Shown in pieces: positions 8,978-17,601 of a DNA stretch of 37,931 nt (positions within the stretch are counted from its first letter, which is position 1; every line of letters starts with the position of its first letter). The notes beneath the pieces are model-generated. The model searched no databases. It was not told where the DNA came from and saw nothing but the letters and a program-made list of their open reading frames with translations. The position numbers and the translations under genes were made by a program. Source of the stretch: Streptomyces sp. NRRL S-340. Its GTDB lineage: Bacteria > Actinomycetota > Actinomycetes > Streptomycetales > Streptomycetaceae. The stretch lies in assembly GCF_000720185.1 (NCBI RefSeq), contig NZ_JOIY01000058.1, forward strand, positions 1 to 37,931, given 5' to 3'.

Positions 8978-10185
8978 CACCGTCCGCCGGGGTGGTCGTC
9001 GTCGGCGCCTCGGCGGCGGGCCTGACCGCCGCCGAGGCGCTGCGGCAGTCGGGGTACGACGGCCCGCTCACCCTGGTCGGGGACGAACCCCGTCCGCCCT
9101 ACGACCGGCCGCCGGTGTCGAAGCAGTTGCTGGCCGGTGACTGGCCGGCCGAGCGGCTCCTGCTGCGCCCCGAAGAGGCGTACACCGAACTGGACGTACG
9201 GCTCCGGCTGGGCGTGGCGGCGAGCGCCCTGGACGTGACCGCCCACCGGGTCCGGCTGGCCGACGGGACCGACGTGCCGTACGACAGCCTCGTCGTGGCC
9301 ACCGGTGCCCGGGCGCGGACCCTGCCCGGAGCGGGCGGGGTGGCCGGGGTGCACGTACTGCGCACGCTCGACGACGCGCTGGCGCTGCGGACCGCACTGG
9401 CCGGCCGGCCGCGCCTGGTGGTCGTGGGCGGCGGTTTCGTCGGCGCGGAGGCGGCCTCGGTCGCCCGGTCGCTGGACTGCGACGTCACCCTGATCACCAC
9501 CGGGGAAGCTCCGCTGGCGGACGTCGTCGGACCGGACGCCGCGGACATGCTGGCCTCGCTGCACCGCGAGCACGGCGTCCGTCTCCTCACGGACACGCGG
9601 GTCACCGGCCTGCTCACCGGACAGGGGCGCGTCACGGGCGTGACCACGGACCGGCAGGGCGTCAGGAGCGAGATCCGCGCCGACGCCGTGCTGCTCGGCG
9701 TCGGCGCCCGACCGAACACCGAGTGGCTGGCCGGCAGCGGCCTGCCGCTGGGCGACGGTGTCGAGTGCGACGGCACCCTGTACGCCGGGCACGACGTGTG
9801 GGCCGCCGGGGACGTGGCCTCCTGGCAGGACCCCGACTCCGGTACGCGGCTGCGGATCGAGCACCGTACCAACGCCACCGAACAGGGGCGGCACGTCGCC
9901 GCGAACATCCTGGCCGGTCCGGGGGCCGCGTCCGGCTTCCGCACGGTGCCCTACGTCTGGTCGGACCAGTACGGTCTGCGGCTCCAGGTCCACGGTCTCG
10001 CCCGTGGTCCCGGCGAGACACACGTCGTCGACGGGGACCCGCGGCAGCGGAAGTTCACCGCCGTACGGGTCCGCGACGGCCGCGTCGTCGCCGCCCTCGG
10101 CATGGGCATGTTCCGCCAACTGCGCGCCCTGCGTGAGCTGGTGGCCGAGCACGCTGTCTGGCAGCCGCGGAGCCTCACCTCCTGA
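8974..10185 (+). CDS. FAD-dependent ferredoxin reductase
   Basis: A 403-residue reductase starting at GTG 8974, which overlaps the ferredoxin stop by four bases. The N-terminal FAD dinucleotide fold (VVVVGASAAGLTAAEAL), the PYDRPPVSKQLL segment, the NAD(P)H fold (VVVGGGFVGAEAA) and the second FAD motif (DVWAAGDVA) are in the usual order for the rubredoxin/putidaredoxin reductase family. The reductase_C domain follows. It should reduce the neighbouring ferredoxin using NAD(P)H. Its 3' end overlaps the convergent L,D-transpeptidase gene by 11 bp, so no terminator separates them. Confidence 0.94.
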   Translation: MTPSAGVVVVGASAAGLTAAEALRQSGYDGPLTLVGDEPRPPYDRPPVSKQLLAGDWPAERLLLRPEEAYTELDVRLRLGVAASALDVTAHRVRLADGTDVPYDSLVVATGARARTLPGAGGVAGVHVLRTLDDALALRTALAGRPRLVVVGGGFVGAEAASVARSLDCDVTLITTGEAPLADVVGPDAADMLASLHREHGVRLLTDTRVTGLLTGQGRVTGVTTDRQGVRSEIRADAVLLGVGARPNTEWLAGSGLPLGDGVECDGTLYAGHDVWAAGDVASWQDPDSGTRLRIEHRTNATEQGRHVAANILAGPGAASGFRTVPYVWSDQYGLRLQVHGLARGPGETHVVDGDPRQRKFTAVRVRDGRVVAALGMGMFRQLRALRELVAEHAVWQPRSLTS

Positions 10186-11041
10186 GCGACGCGGCGTCTC
10201 CCATCACGACCACCGGATGCAGGGCCGGGTCGAGGGTGCGCAGCAACTCCTTCATGTGCCGCTTGGCGATGCTGACGCACCCGTGGGTGGGACCGCCGTG
10301 GTCGACGTGCAGCCAGATGCCACCGCCCCGGTCCGCACCGAGGGGGCGCGTCCAGTCCAGCGGTGTCGTGCCCTTCTGGTGGTTGTAGTCGATGGCGATG
10401 ACGTAGTCGAAGGCCCCGGCGAGGGGTTCGCCGTTGAAGCCCAGTCCGCCGACCGTGTACCCGGACGCGGAGCGGGTGTACGGCAGCTTGGCGCCGGGGT
10501 CGGACAGCCTGCCTCCGGCGTCGCTGAGGGTGAACACCCCGATGGGCGACCGGAGATCACCCTGGTGGTGTTCGTCGGTCCAGCCCTTGAGCGCGTTGTG
10601 CGCCGCCCAGGTCGCGCCCGCCTTCCAGCCGTCGGCGGTGCGCTGGTACAGCACGACCCCGGAGCGGTTGGAGTTCTTGCCCTGGCCGGTGACCAGGACG
10701 ACCTGGCGGGTCTCCGCCGGGATCTGTGACAGCGTCCTGGGTCCCAATCCGGGGAGCTGCGTGGGCAGTTCGGGAGCGGCGTTGTCGACGCCGGACATCG
10801 GGCGCGCCTCGTCCCGTGCGGAGGGCGCGGCTGCCGGGGAGTTCCCCGCGGCGGCCGCCGAGGCGTCGTGGGCCGCTCCTGTCGCGGTCGCCCCGCAGCC
10901 GGTGACGGTGGCCGCGACGACCAGGGCGGCGGCCGCGAGCGGCAGACGTCCGCCGGCCCGGGACAGCGTGGCGAGGATCTGATCGCCCGCTGTCGGGGCC
11001 CGGTGACGCCCTCGCGAGGTGGGGTTGTTCGGTGAGGCCAT
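10175..11041 (-). CDS. L,D-transpeptidase family lipoprotein (YkuD-like)
   Basis: A 288-residue exported protein. From the start at 11041 there is a basic N-terminus, a hydrophobic stretch and a lipobox VTGC with Cys49, predicting a lipoprotein. The C-terminal catalytic domain contains RSPIGVFTLSDA and the nucleophile motif THGCVSI (His253, Cys255), as in YkuD/ErfK enzymes that form 3-3 cross-links or anchor proteins to peptidoglycan. The usual Ser before HGC is Thr here and the following Arg is Ser. A longer start at 11101 would put 20 polar residues before the signal and is less likely. Confidence 0.85.
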   Translation of the reverse strand: MASPNNPTSRGRHRAPTAGDQILATLSRAGGRLPLAAAALVVAATVTGCGATATGAAHDASAAAAGNSPAAAPSARDEARPMSGVDNAAPELPTQLPGLGPRTLSQIPAETRQVVLVTGQGKNSNRSGVVLYQRTADGWKAGATWAAHNALKGWTDEHHQGDLRSPIGVFTLSDAGGRLSDPGAKLPYTRSASGYTVGGLGFNGEPLAGAFDYVIAIDYNHQKGTTPLDWTRPLGADRGGGIWLHVDHGGPTHGCVSIAKRHMKELLRTLDPALHPVVVMGDAASLRR

Positions 11042-11067
11042 GTTCCCAGCATGTCGAACACCTTTCA

Positions 11068-11092
11068 GGAACTCGTCAGCACCCCACCTGTT
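11068..11092 (+). promoter_or_regulatory. Possible ECF-type promoter upstream of the sigma factor gene
   Basis: GGAAC (11068-11072) and GTT (11090-11092) are separated by 17 bp, resembling Streptomyces ECF promoters. The element is 129 bp before the sigma gene and could mean autoregulation. Such short matches are common, so this is tentative. Confidence 0.3.
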
Positions 11093-11220
11093 ATGAGCCA
11101 CGTCACTGTTCTGGCCGAGTCACACACACATGTCGCCCGGCCGGCGCCCTCACACATAACTGGTCGCTGCTCGCCTTGGGTACCCTCGGGGTCAGCAGCG
11201 GCCGGGCCGGAGGGCGGAAC

Positions 11221-12186
11221 ATGGAGACGACACTGAGGGACGCCGCGCGGGCCGAGGACGCGATACTGACCCGTGCGGCGCAGCAGGGAGACGCCCCGGC
11301 TCTCGCCGCCCTGCTGGAGCGCCACCGTCCGGGCATGCGCGCGGTGGCTCTGAGCCTGCTGGGTCCCGGGCCTGATGTCGACGACGTGATGCAGGAAACG
11401 GCGCTGGTCGCGCTCCGCCGTGTCGCCGACATCCGCGACCCGCAGGCCGTGGGACCGTGGCTGCGCATGGTGGTGCGCAACGCCTGCCGGTCCCTGCTGC
11501 GTGAGTCCCGGCGCACCGAGCCCGTGGACGAGGTCCCCCTGCCTCCCGACGGCGCCTCCCCCGAGCAGCTGCTGGACCGGCACGCCCTGCGGGACTGGAT
11601 CTGGGAGGCCGTGGAGAAGCTGTCCCCGGCGTTGCGGCTGCCGGTGGTGCTCCGCTACTTCTCCTCCGGGGTGACCTCGTACCAGCAGATCGCGGAGGCC
11701 TGCGCGGTCCCGGTCGGCACGGTCCGCAGCCGGCTGCACCAGGCGCGCGCGCTGCTCGCCCAGACCCTCGCGGACACCTCCGCCTCCGCCCATGAGGACA
11801 CCGCACGCCGTACCGAGGCCAGCTGGCGGGAGGCGCACGACACGCTCGCCGCCGCCGAACGGGGAGAGTTCGACAAGGTGGTCAGGGACCGCTACTCCCC
11901 CGAGCTGTCCCTGCTCAGCGGCGGGCACCGGCTCGGCGGAGTCGGGCTGATGCTGGTGGGCATGGACTCCGATCTGTCCGCCGGGGTCCGCCAGCGCCCC
12001 CGGCACGTCGTCGCGGGCCGGTCGCTCGTGGTGTGGGAGATGGACCTGGTCAATCCGCCGGACGCCCCTGACCACTGCCCGCCCGGGGTCGCCTGGATCA
12101 TGAGCCTGGAAGGCGGTCGTATCGGCGAGCTGCGCCTCTACCACGCGACGCGGCCCGCCGCCCGCCGGGAACTCCGAGCGGCCTGA
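11221..12186 (+). CDS. ECF-type RNA polymerase sigma factor with C-terminal extension
   Basis: A 321-residue protein starting at 11221 after GGAGGG. Region 2 spans about residues 25-95 (PDVDDVMQETALVAL, GPWLRMVVRNACR). Region 4 spans about 125-182 (LSPALRLPVVLRYF, then the HTH YQQIAEACAVPVGTVRSRLHQAR). After region 4 comes a 140-residue extension that looks like an alpha+beta NTF2/SnoaL-type domain, as in several ECF groups without a separate anti-sigma gene; no anti-sigma gene is adjacent. The extension is probably the sensing part, which is inference. The gene is followed directly by four copies of the plasmid palindrome. Confidence 0.92.
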   Translation: METTLRDAARAEDAILTRAAQQGDAPALAALLERHRPGMRAVALSLLGPGPDVDDVMQETALVALRRVADIRDPQAVGPWLRMVVRNACRSLLRESRRTEPVDEVPLPPDGASPEQLLDRHALRDWIWEAVEKLSPALRLPVVLRYFSSGVTSYQQIAEACAVPVGTVRSRLHQARALLAQTLADTSASAHEDTARRTEASWREAHDTLAAAERGEFDKVVRDRYSPELSLLSGGHRLGGVGLMLVGMDSDLSAGVRQRPRHVVAGRSLVVWEMDLVNPPDAPDHCPPGVAWIMSLEGGRIGELRLYHATRPAARRELRAA

Positions 12187-12231
12187 GCCGTCCCCTCGGC
12201 AGCGGAACCTCGGCGCCTCTCGCCTCCTCAC

Positions 12232-12440
12232 CTATTACGCCGTAATAGACGCCTGCGGGTCGGCGGTCCGCCGCGGTCTATTACGGCGTAATAGGCCGCA
12301 GCGCGCGGGACCCCGTCGTCGCGACACCGCCGGACCCTATTACGCCGTAATAGCCCTGGCGCGCGGCCACTACCGCCCTTCGTGGGCCCCCTCAGCGTCT
12401 CTCACCCCCTGACCCGCTGTTCCCTATTACGGCGTAATAG
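12232..12440. repeat. Cluster of four palindromic sites (sites 2-5), candidate parS array
   Basis: Four copies of CTATTACG(C/G)CGTAATAG at 12232-12248, 12278-12294, 12337-12353 and 12424-12440. Their centres are 46, 59 and 87 bp apart. The central base on the plus strand alternates C, G, C, G, so consecutive copies face opposite ways. None is extended beyond 17 bp. The cluster lies in the 387-bp gap after the sigma gene and is the densest group in the window. A ParB centromere is the favoured reading; regulator operators are the alternative. Confidence 0.8.
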
Positions 12441-12481
12441 CCCGCCCAGCCTCCATCCCGGCGGCCTCGCGCCCGACGACG

Positions 12482-12504
12482 TGACGTGGATCACGGCCAC
12501 GTCA
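12482..12504. promoter_or_regulatory. Inverted repeat upstream of alpha/beta hydrolase gene
   Basis: TGACGTGG (12482-12489) and CCACGTCA (12497-12504) form a perfect 8-bp inverted repeat with a 7-bp spacer, 70 bp before the hydrolase start. A possible operator; the binding protein is unknown. Confidence 0.45.
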
Positions 12505-12573
12505 TCGAACTCTTGACCACCCCCTGCGTCGTGTCGGTGTCAGCACACACCCTCACTCGATGCGGAGAACGCC

Positions 12574-13515
12574 ATGAGCATCACCCCCGGTTCGAATCAC
12601 GCCCAGGAAGCCGCCTCCGGCCCGCTGGCCCCCGGCACCCACTCCTTCGAGGTGGGCGGCGTCACCCAGCGCTACCACGTCTACGGCAGCGGCCCGGTGG
12701 TCCTCGCCCATCCCGGCGGTCCCGGCATCCACTGGGAGTACCTGCGGATGCCCGCGCTGGAAGAGCACCTGACCATGGTGTACGTCGAACCGATCGGCAC
12801 CGGTGAGTCCGGCCGCCTCCCCTCGCACCCGCACGGCTACACCCGGGACCGTTACAGCCGCTTCCTGGAAGTGCTGATCAACCGCCTGGACGTACCCGAG
12901 GTTCATCTGCTCGGTCACTCGCACGGTGCGTTCGTCGCCGCCTATCACGCGCTGCACCGCGCCCAGCGGCTCGCGGGTGTCGTCCTGTACGAGGGGGCAC
13001 CGGTCACCGGCCCCGAGCACGGGGCGGAGGCGGGCCGCATGGTCGAGCAGTTCGCCGCCCGGCACGCCGGTCACCCCGGACTGCCGGCCGTCCTGGCGGC
13101 CTTCGGCGCGATGTCCGGTATGGCCACCGACGAGGACACCGTGGCGGTGGCCCGGGGCGTACTGCCCTCCTACTTCGCCCACTACTGGGAGAACGAGGAG
13201 AAGCTGGCCCCGTTCAGGGACGCGATCCGGGCCACGTTCATCTCGGGCCTGGACGAGGACCTCTCCCCCGATGTCATCGACGACCGCGTCGCCCTGAAGG
13301 GACTGGCGGTGCCCGCGCTGGTCGTGGTGGGGCGGCACGACGTCATCTGCGGTCTGCGCTGGGGCCGGGAACTGGACGACCTGATCCCCGACTCGCGGCT
13401 GCTCGTTCTGGAGGAGAGCGGTCACATGGGACACATCGAGGAACCCGAGCGGTTCACCGAAGCGGTGCTCGCCTTCGTGCGGGAGACGGCGGGTGGCGAG
13501 GACCGTAGCCTGTAG
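12574..13515 (+). CDS. Alpha/beta-fold hydrolase (proline iminopeptidase-like)
   Basis: A 313-residue cytoplasmic alpha/beta hydrolase with a GGAG ribosome site. It shows the oxyanion motif HPGGPG (46-51), the nucleophile elbow GHSHG with Ser116, a cap region around 130-210, the acid in VVGRHDVICG and the catalytic His in ESGHMGHIEEP. HPGGPG is typical of proline iminopeptidases and related haloperoxidase-like hydrolases. No signal peptide is seen. The substrate cannot be assigned. A small Smr-like gene follows 51 bp downstream and may be cotranscribed. Confidence 0.92.
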   Translation: MSITPGSNHAQEAASGPLAPGTHSFEVGGVTQRYHVYGSGPVVLAHPGGPGIHWEYLRMPALEEHLTMVYVEPIGTGESGRLPSHPHGYTRDRYSRFLEVLINRLDVPEVHLLGHSHGAFVAAYHALHRAQRLAGVVLYEGAPVTGPEHGAEAGRMVEQFAARHAGHPGLPAVLAAFGAMSGMATDEDTVAVARGVLPSYFAHYWENEEKLAPFRDAIRATFISGLDEDLSPDVIDDRVALKGLAVPALVVVGRHDVICGLRWGRELDDLIPDSRLLVLEESGHMGHIEEPERFTEAVLAFVRETAGGEDRSL

Positions 13516-13566
13516 GGCCGGCACCACCGCTGCCGACACGCCCCGCTGCCCGGAGGAGGGCTCCCG

Positions 13567-13812
13567 ATGATGACGCTCGACCTGCACCCGGTGTTCCGCA
13601 ACAACCGGGACATCGAACTCGCGATGCGTCAGTTCCTCTTCCGGGCCTCGCACGCCGGCGTCCCGGTCGCGGAGATCATCCCCGGCAAGGGGTCGGGGCG
13701 GCTCCGGGCACGGGTGCTGGCCTTCCTGGACCAGCAGCACATCCGCAAGCTCTACGTCCGTCGTGAGGTCGACACGGGGAACTCCGGCCGCGTCCTCGTG
13801 TACTTCTCCTGA
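13567..13812 (+). CDS. Small Smr/MutS2-type domain protein
   Basis: An 81-residue protein that consists of little more than an Smr-like domain: the N-terminal LDLHP motif, a helix, then VAEIIPGKGSGRLRARVLAFL, which matches the Smr signature (LDLH...GKGSG-LR). The family binds or nicks branched DNA or RNA. The usual LDLHG is LDLHP here and the helix after it is atypical. The strong ribosome site GGAGGAGGG precedes two adjacent ATGs at 13567 and 13570; either may be used. Family moderately sure, function unknown. Confidence 0.75.
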   Translation: MMTLDLHPVFRNNRDIELAMRQFLFRASHAGVPVAEIIPGKGSGRLRARVLAFLDQQHIRKLYVRREVDTGNSGRVLVYFS

Positions 13813-13843
13813 GCCGGCGCTCCCCCGCGCCGGGAGCGGCGGC

Positions 13844-14227
13844 TCAGGACGCCGATGTCGCTATCGGCAGCGAACCGCACTGCGACCGGGGCGTCTTCGC
13901 GCCCGGCTTCTTCGGCGCGATGGTGCGGGGGTCGACGGCCTCGCCGGGGGCTCCCTCACGGTAGAGGCCGTCGGGCAGGCTGTCCCGGTCGTGCGGCAGC
14001 AGGAAGAACACCCGGCGCTTGTACAGGCCGCTGTCGGGGTCGGGCGAGGCCTGCTCGTCGAGCAGTGCGTAGCCCACCATGCGTCCGTCCCGGGCGTAGG
14101 GCGGCTTGGTGTTGCGGCGCTTGGTCTTGTCCAGTGCCTGGCGGACATAGTCCAGCTTTTCGGGGTTCTCCAGCCACACCACCTCTTCCTCGTGGATGAG
14201 GTCGCTCTCGGTCAGTAGCGAGCTCAT
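13844..14227 (-). CDS. Conserved-looking protein of unknown function downstream of the rep operon
   Basis: A 127-residue soluble protein starting at ATG 14227 behind AAGGAGGGG. I do not recognise a family. The middle is charged (LDKTKRRNTKPPYARDGRMVGY) and is followed by a beta-rich stretch (RRVFFLLPHDRDSLPDGLY) and a Pro/Ala/Lys tail. It is on the same strand as the D5 helicase gene, 202 bp downstream of it, and may belong to the plasmid replication transcription unit. The start was chosen for its ribosome site; an upstream ATG at 14284 lacks one. Confidence 0.6.
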   Translation of the reverse strand: MSSLLTESDLIHEEEVVWLENPEKLDYVRQALDKTKRRNTKPPYARDGRMVGYALLDEQASPDPDSGLYKRRVFFLLPHDRDSLPDGLYREGAPGEAVDPRTIAPKKPGAKTPRSQCGSLPIATSAS

Positions 14228-14429
14228 GGCTGCAGCCCCTCCTTCGTCGGCGTGCTCCCCACCAAGGGGGACGTGGCCAGGCATGTGAACATGTCGCTCC
14301 GGCCCGCGCTCCGGCCAGCGGCGGGGCCTCCGGTGGGAGCCACCGCATGCGGGACCTGCCCTCCATCGTAGAGCGCCCGCGGGGCCGGGTGCAGGCCGAC
14401 CGCTGAGTACGGCCGAACTCCGGGCCCCC

Positions 14430-15986
14430 TCACGGGTGCTCCAGCAGAGCGATACCCGGGTAGTACTTGCGTCCGTTCGACTTGATCATGTCGGCGGGCG
14501 AGGCCACTCCGACCTCCTGGCGGACCCGGTTGGCGAAGGCCCTCGGCGTCGCGGGCCTGATGCCCTCCCCCGCGTTGCACCAGGAGCTGTACTCGGTGTA
14601 CAGCAGGCCCTGCTCGACCCGCAGGTCCCGGCCGGCCTCGCCGTCCCGGGTGCAGCACTCGGCGAGGAAGCGGCCGATGTGGTCCTCGGTGGTGGCGTAG
14701 GCGGTGGTGGCGATGCGGACGCGGTCGGGCCCTTCCAGCGGGTCGCGGGTGGCCAGGTAGCGCTGGGCGCCCTCGATGAGCCAGTGCAGGATGCCGGGGC
14801 CCTCGTCCCGCACGAGTTCGAAGGCGAGGTTGTCGATCCTGCGTTCGGCCGGGACGGTCCGGGTGAAGGGCAGCAGGCGGATACGGCGCCAGAAGGCGAA
14901 ACCGCCCGTGGAGACCTCCGGACGGTGGTTGCCCAGCAGCCAGAGGTGATGGGTGGGCGTGAAGGAGAAGTAGTCCTGCCGCATCCGGCGGGCCTTGATC
15001 TTGTCGCCGCCGGTCAGCAGCCGCACCCGGGCCTCGTCGAACTTGTCGTTCGGCTTCAGCTCGCTGCACACCACCAGTCGGCGGCCGTGCAGTTCGGTCA
15101 GCTCGGTCGAGTGCTCCGAGAACGCCCCGCGGTCCATGAGGAAGCCGGGCGGGGCGGCGTCGGCGTAGTCGCCGAGGATCTGGATCATGATGTCCAGCAG
15201 GACGGACTTGCCGTTCTTGCCCTCGCCGTGCAGGAACGGGAGCACCTGGGCACCCACGTCACCGGTGATCGAGTACCCCAGCAGCAGGTGCAGGAAGTCG
15301 ATCATCTCCTCACCCTCGGGATCGCTGCCGAAGGTGTCCGCGAGGAATCGGTGCCAGCGGGGCGTGTCCATGCGCTGCGGGGCCACGCTCGTCGCCCGGG
15401 AGTGGAAGTCGCGGGTGGGGTCTGCCTTGCGCAGGTGGCCGTTGTGCAGATCGACCACGCCCGCCGGCGTGCACAGGGCGTACGGGTCCCCGTCGAGGCA
15501 GTCCGGGTCCACCGACAGGTCGGGAGACGCCTTCGCCTGGGTGAGCAGTGCCTTCATGCCGGTGGTGGACAGGGTGCGGCGCTTGTGCTGGGCGATCTCA
15601 CGGTTGCTGAAGATGCCGCGCGGGTCGGTGTCCGGCATCTCCTCCGCCATCTCCCCCGCCGCCCACAGCGCGGCCTTCTCGCCCCCGGTGCGCTTCCAGC
15701 GGTAGCCGTCCCAGGCGAACCAGCCCAGCCCCTCCACGTGCCGGAACTGGTCGCGGTGCATCTGCACGAAGAGCCGCGCGTTTCCCCGGTCCGACAGCGA
15801 CGGCGGCAGGGACGGCGTCCCGAAGGCCCCCGGCGGCGGGAGCGGGGACACCCCTGACACGGCCTCGGGGGCCGTCTGGGCGGGCAGCAGCGCAGCTCCG
15901 GCCGGGGCGGCCGCCTCCAGGTCGAGCATCTGCTGAGCGGCAGCCTGCGGGTCGAAGCGCGGTGAGCTTCCGGCACTGCTGCTCAT
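14430..15986 (-). CDS. Plasmid/phage D5-type primase-helicase (SF3 helicase)
   Basis: A 518-residue protein. After a disordered Ala/Pro-rich N-terminus (1-65), a D5_N-like domain leads into a superfamily 3 helicase: Walker A GEGKNGKS (254-261), Walker B RLVVCSEL (303-310) and the motif C strand LWLLGNHRPEV with Asn353. A winged-helix-like C-terminus follows. Such proteins unwind plasmid or phage origins as hexamers. The ATG overlaps the stop of the primase-polymerase gene (TCAT on the plus strand, 15983-15986), so both are made together. With the upstream iteron region this is the replication core of the replicon. Confidence 0.9.
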   Translation of the reverse strand: MSSSAGSSPRFDPQAAAQQMLDLEAAAPAGAALLPAQTAPEAVSGVSPLPPPGAFGTPSLPPSLSDRGNARLFVQMHRDQFRHVEGLGWFAWDGYRWKRTGGEKAALWAAGEMAEEMPDTDPRGIFSNREIAQHKRRTLSTTGMKALLTQAKASPDLSVDPDCLDGDPYALCTPAGVVDLHNGHLRKADPTRDFHSRATSVAPQRMDTPRWHRFLADTFGSDPEGEEMIDFLHLLLGYSITGDVGAQVLPFLHGEGKNGKSVLLDIMIQILGDYADAAPPGFLMDRGAFSEHSTELTELHGRRLVVCSELKPNDKFDEARVRLLTGGDKIKARRMRQDYFSFTPTHHLWLLGNHRPEVSTGGFAFWRRIRLLPFTRTVPAERRIDNLAFELVRDEGPGILHWLIEGAQRYLATRDPLEGPDRVRIATTAYATTEDHIGRFLAECCTRDGEAGRDLRVEQGLLYTEYSSWCNAGEGIRPATPRAFANRVRQEVGVASPADMIKSNGRKYYPGIALLEHP

Positions 15987-17251
15987 GGACGTCCTTTGAG
16001 GTGGAGAGGGCGGGCGGACCCAGCGGCAAGGGCGTCATCGACGATCGTTTCGTTCCTGGCCTGCTGCCAGGGGCGGGCGTACTGGGCGACCCTGACGAGC
16101 CGGTCACGGACGGCCGTGTGTTCGAGGTGCCCGGCACCCACCAGCCCGCCCGCGGTGTAGGCCGCCCGGTTGAGCTTCTCCGTGAAGCTCGTCCCCTCGC
16201 GCGCCGCGGCGCACCCAGCGACCTGCTGGATCAGTGGATCGAGGATCCGGAGCGCACCGGCCTCCCCCCGGACGGTCCGCACGCCCCTGAGAGGGGCTGT
16301 AGGGGCTTCTGAGGCGTTTGTGGGCCGCCGGGAAGGAGAATCCTCACCCGGGGGGCTGGAAGGCGCGCAGAAGGCCGTGACGGGCCGCGGAGCCGTCACA
16401 TGTCCGGTGCGGGCCAGTTCGTCCCTGAGCCAGTCCGGCAGGGGCGCCGGGAGCCGGGCCGGGCCTTCGGCCCGGTAGACGCCTTTCGGTGTCCGGGTCC
16501 CGGGCGCCACGATGTAGCCCCCGTCGGCACGGACGTCGACCTGCCAGGCCAGCGCCGCGTTCCGCCCGGACCCGGTGGAGCAGCGGAACCGTGTGGCGGG
16601 GTCGGGGTTGAGGTACCAGACGTGCAGACCCCCGGAAGGCGTGCGCACCCGTAGCGTCGTCTCGTCGGAGGCAGGGTCGGGGGCGCCCCGGTACGCGGCC
16701 AGCAGGCCCAGCGTGTCGAAACCCGAAGCCAGCCCGGCGAGGCTCACCTGCTCGGGGATGGGGATTCCGGGCAGCAGCCGCGACCGGTCGGCCACCGGGG
16801 CCGCGTGGGCATCGATGTCGATGACGACCAGCTGCGCGGGGGCACAGGCGACGCCGACTCCCGCCGAGGGCTTCTCGCTCCACCAGCGGTCGATGCGGTC
16901 CTGGTCGGTGGTGGCCGCGTGGAAGCCGTGGCAGGGACGGCCCGCGGGAAGGCAGGGGCAGGTGGTGGGGTCGTGCCGGTGCGTGCGGCAGTCCGGACAG
17001 TTCCCGGCAGGCGTCTTGCGCCCGGGGGCCAGGGGGTGGACCGGCCAGCCCTGAGCGGCGCACCACCGTGCGACGGCATGCGGAGCCACGGGCCCGACTC
17101 GGGCAGCACTTTCGCGGTTCTCACCTTCGCGCGGCACGGGGATCGTCCTCGTCACGTCTCGTCGTTCGCTCACTGCACGGGCACCTGGCTGGCAGTGACG
17201 CGCCATCAGGGACCGAAGGGACTCTAGTGCGAAAGAGAGTCTAGAGCTCAT
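15983..17251 (-). CDS. Bifunctional DNA primase/polymerase (archaeo-eukaryotic primase fold)
   Basis: Up to 422 residues. Around residues 140-150 the strand LVVIDIDAHA supplies the catalytic Asp pair (Asp145, Asp147) of Prim-Pol enzymes, and TPSGGLHVWYL (203-213, His209) is the second active-site motif. A Cys/His-rich segment (GNCPDCRTHRHDPTTCPC, then PCHGFH) probably binds zinc. A C-terminal helical part follows after a Ser/Pro linker. The start is uncertain: ATG 17251 has a poor ribosome site and the first 15 codons contain two origin-type AGGGAC elements, so ATG 17206 or GTG 17176 may be the real start. It synthesises primers for plasmid replication. Confidence 0.87.
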   Translation of the reverse strand: MSSRLSFALESLRSLMARHCQPGARAVSERRDVTRTIPVPREGENRESAARVGPVAPHAVARWCAAQGWPVHPLAPGRKTPAGNCPDCRTHRHDPTTCPCLPAGRPCHGFHAATTDQDRIDRWWSEKPSAGVGVACAPAQLVVIDIDAHAAPVADRSRLLPGIPIPEQVSLAGLASGFDTLGLLAAYRGAPDPASDETTLRVRTPSGGLHVWYLNPDPATRFRCSTGSGRNAALAWQVDVRADGGYIVAPGTRTPKGVYRAEGPARLPAPLPDWLRDELARTGHVTAPRPVTAFCAPSSPPGEDSPSRRPTNASEAPTAPLRGVRTVRGEAGALRILDPLIQQVAGCAAAREGTSFTEKLNRAAYTAGGLVGAGHLEHTAVRDRLVRVAQYARPWQQARNETIVDDALAAGSARPLHLKGRP

Positions 17252-17464
17252 CGTCCGAAAAGTGGGTCTGTTCTGGGCCGCGTGCCGTTTCTATCAGTTT
17301 TCCTGGTCCCTTGAGTCCCTGGGTCCCTCCCGTGGTGAGTCTTCGGTACGCACGTCGGCGTCGGTCCCTGTGCCGGAGAGGCGCCTGGTCCCTCCGAGCA
17401 GGGCAGGGACCGGCCGGGCTCCCACCCTAGGGGCTGAAGGGACTGATGATTGTCATATAAGCAA

Positions 17465-17502
17465 GGCCCCTGCAACGGGGTTCATGGGCCGTCGCAGGGG
17501 CC
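17465..17502. repeat. 9-bp inverted repeat in the origin region
   Basis: GGCCCCTGC (17465-17473) pairs with GCAGGGGCC (17494-17502), with a 20-nt spacer. It could be a hairpin in an antisense or leader RNA, or part of the origin architecture. Confidence 0.5.
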
Positions 17503-17601
17503 GAAGCACTCCAGGGACCAGAACCAAGGGGCCGACAGGGGCCAGGGACCCTGTTGAGTCCCTGGGCATTTCCGCAGGTCAGAAGCGTGCAGCTCCCAGA
17601 T

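Noticed and set aside
12513..12541. Housekeeping promoter from TTGACC at 12513 for the alpha/beta hydrolase
   Set aside because: No acceptable -10 hexamer at 16-19 bp spacing.
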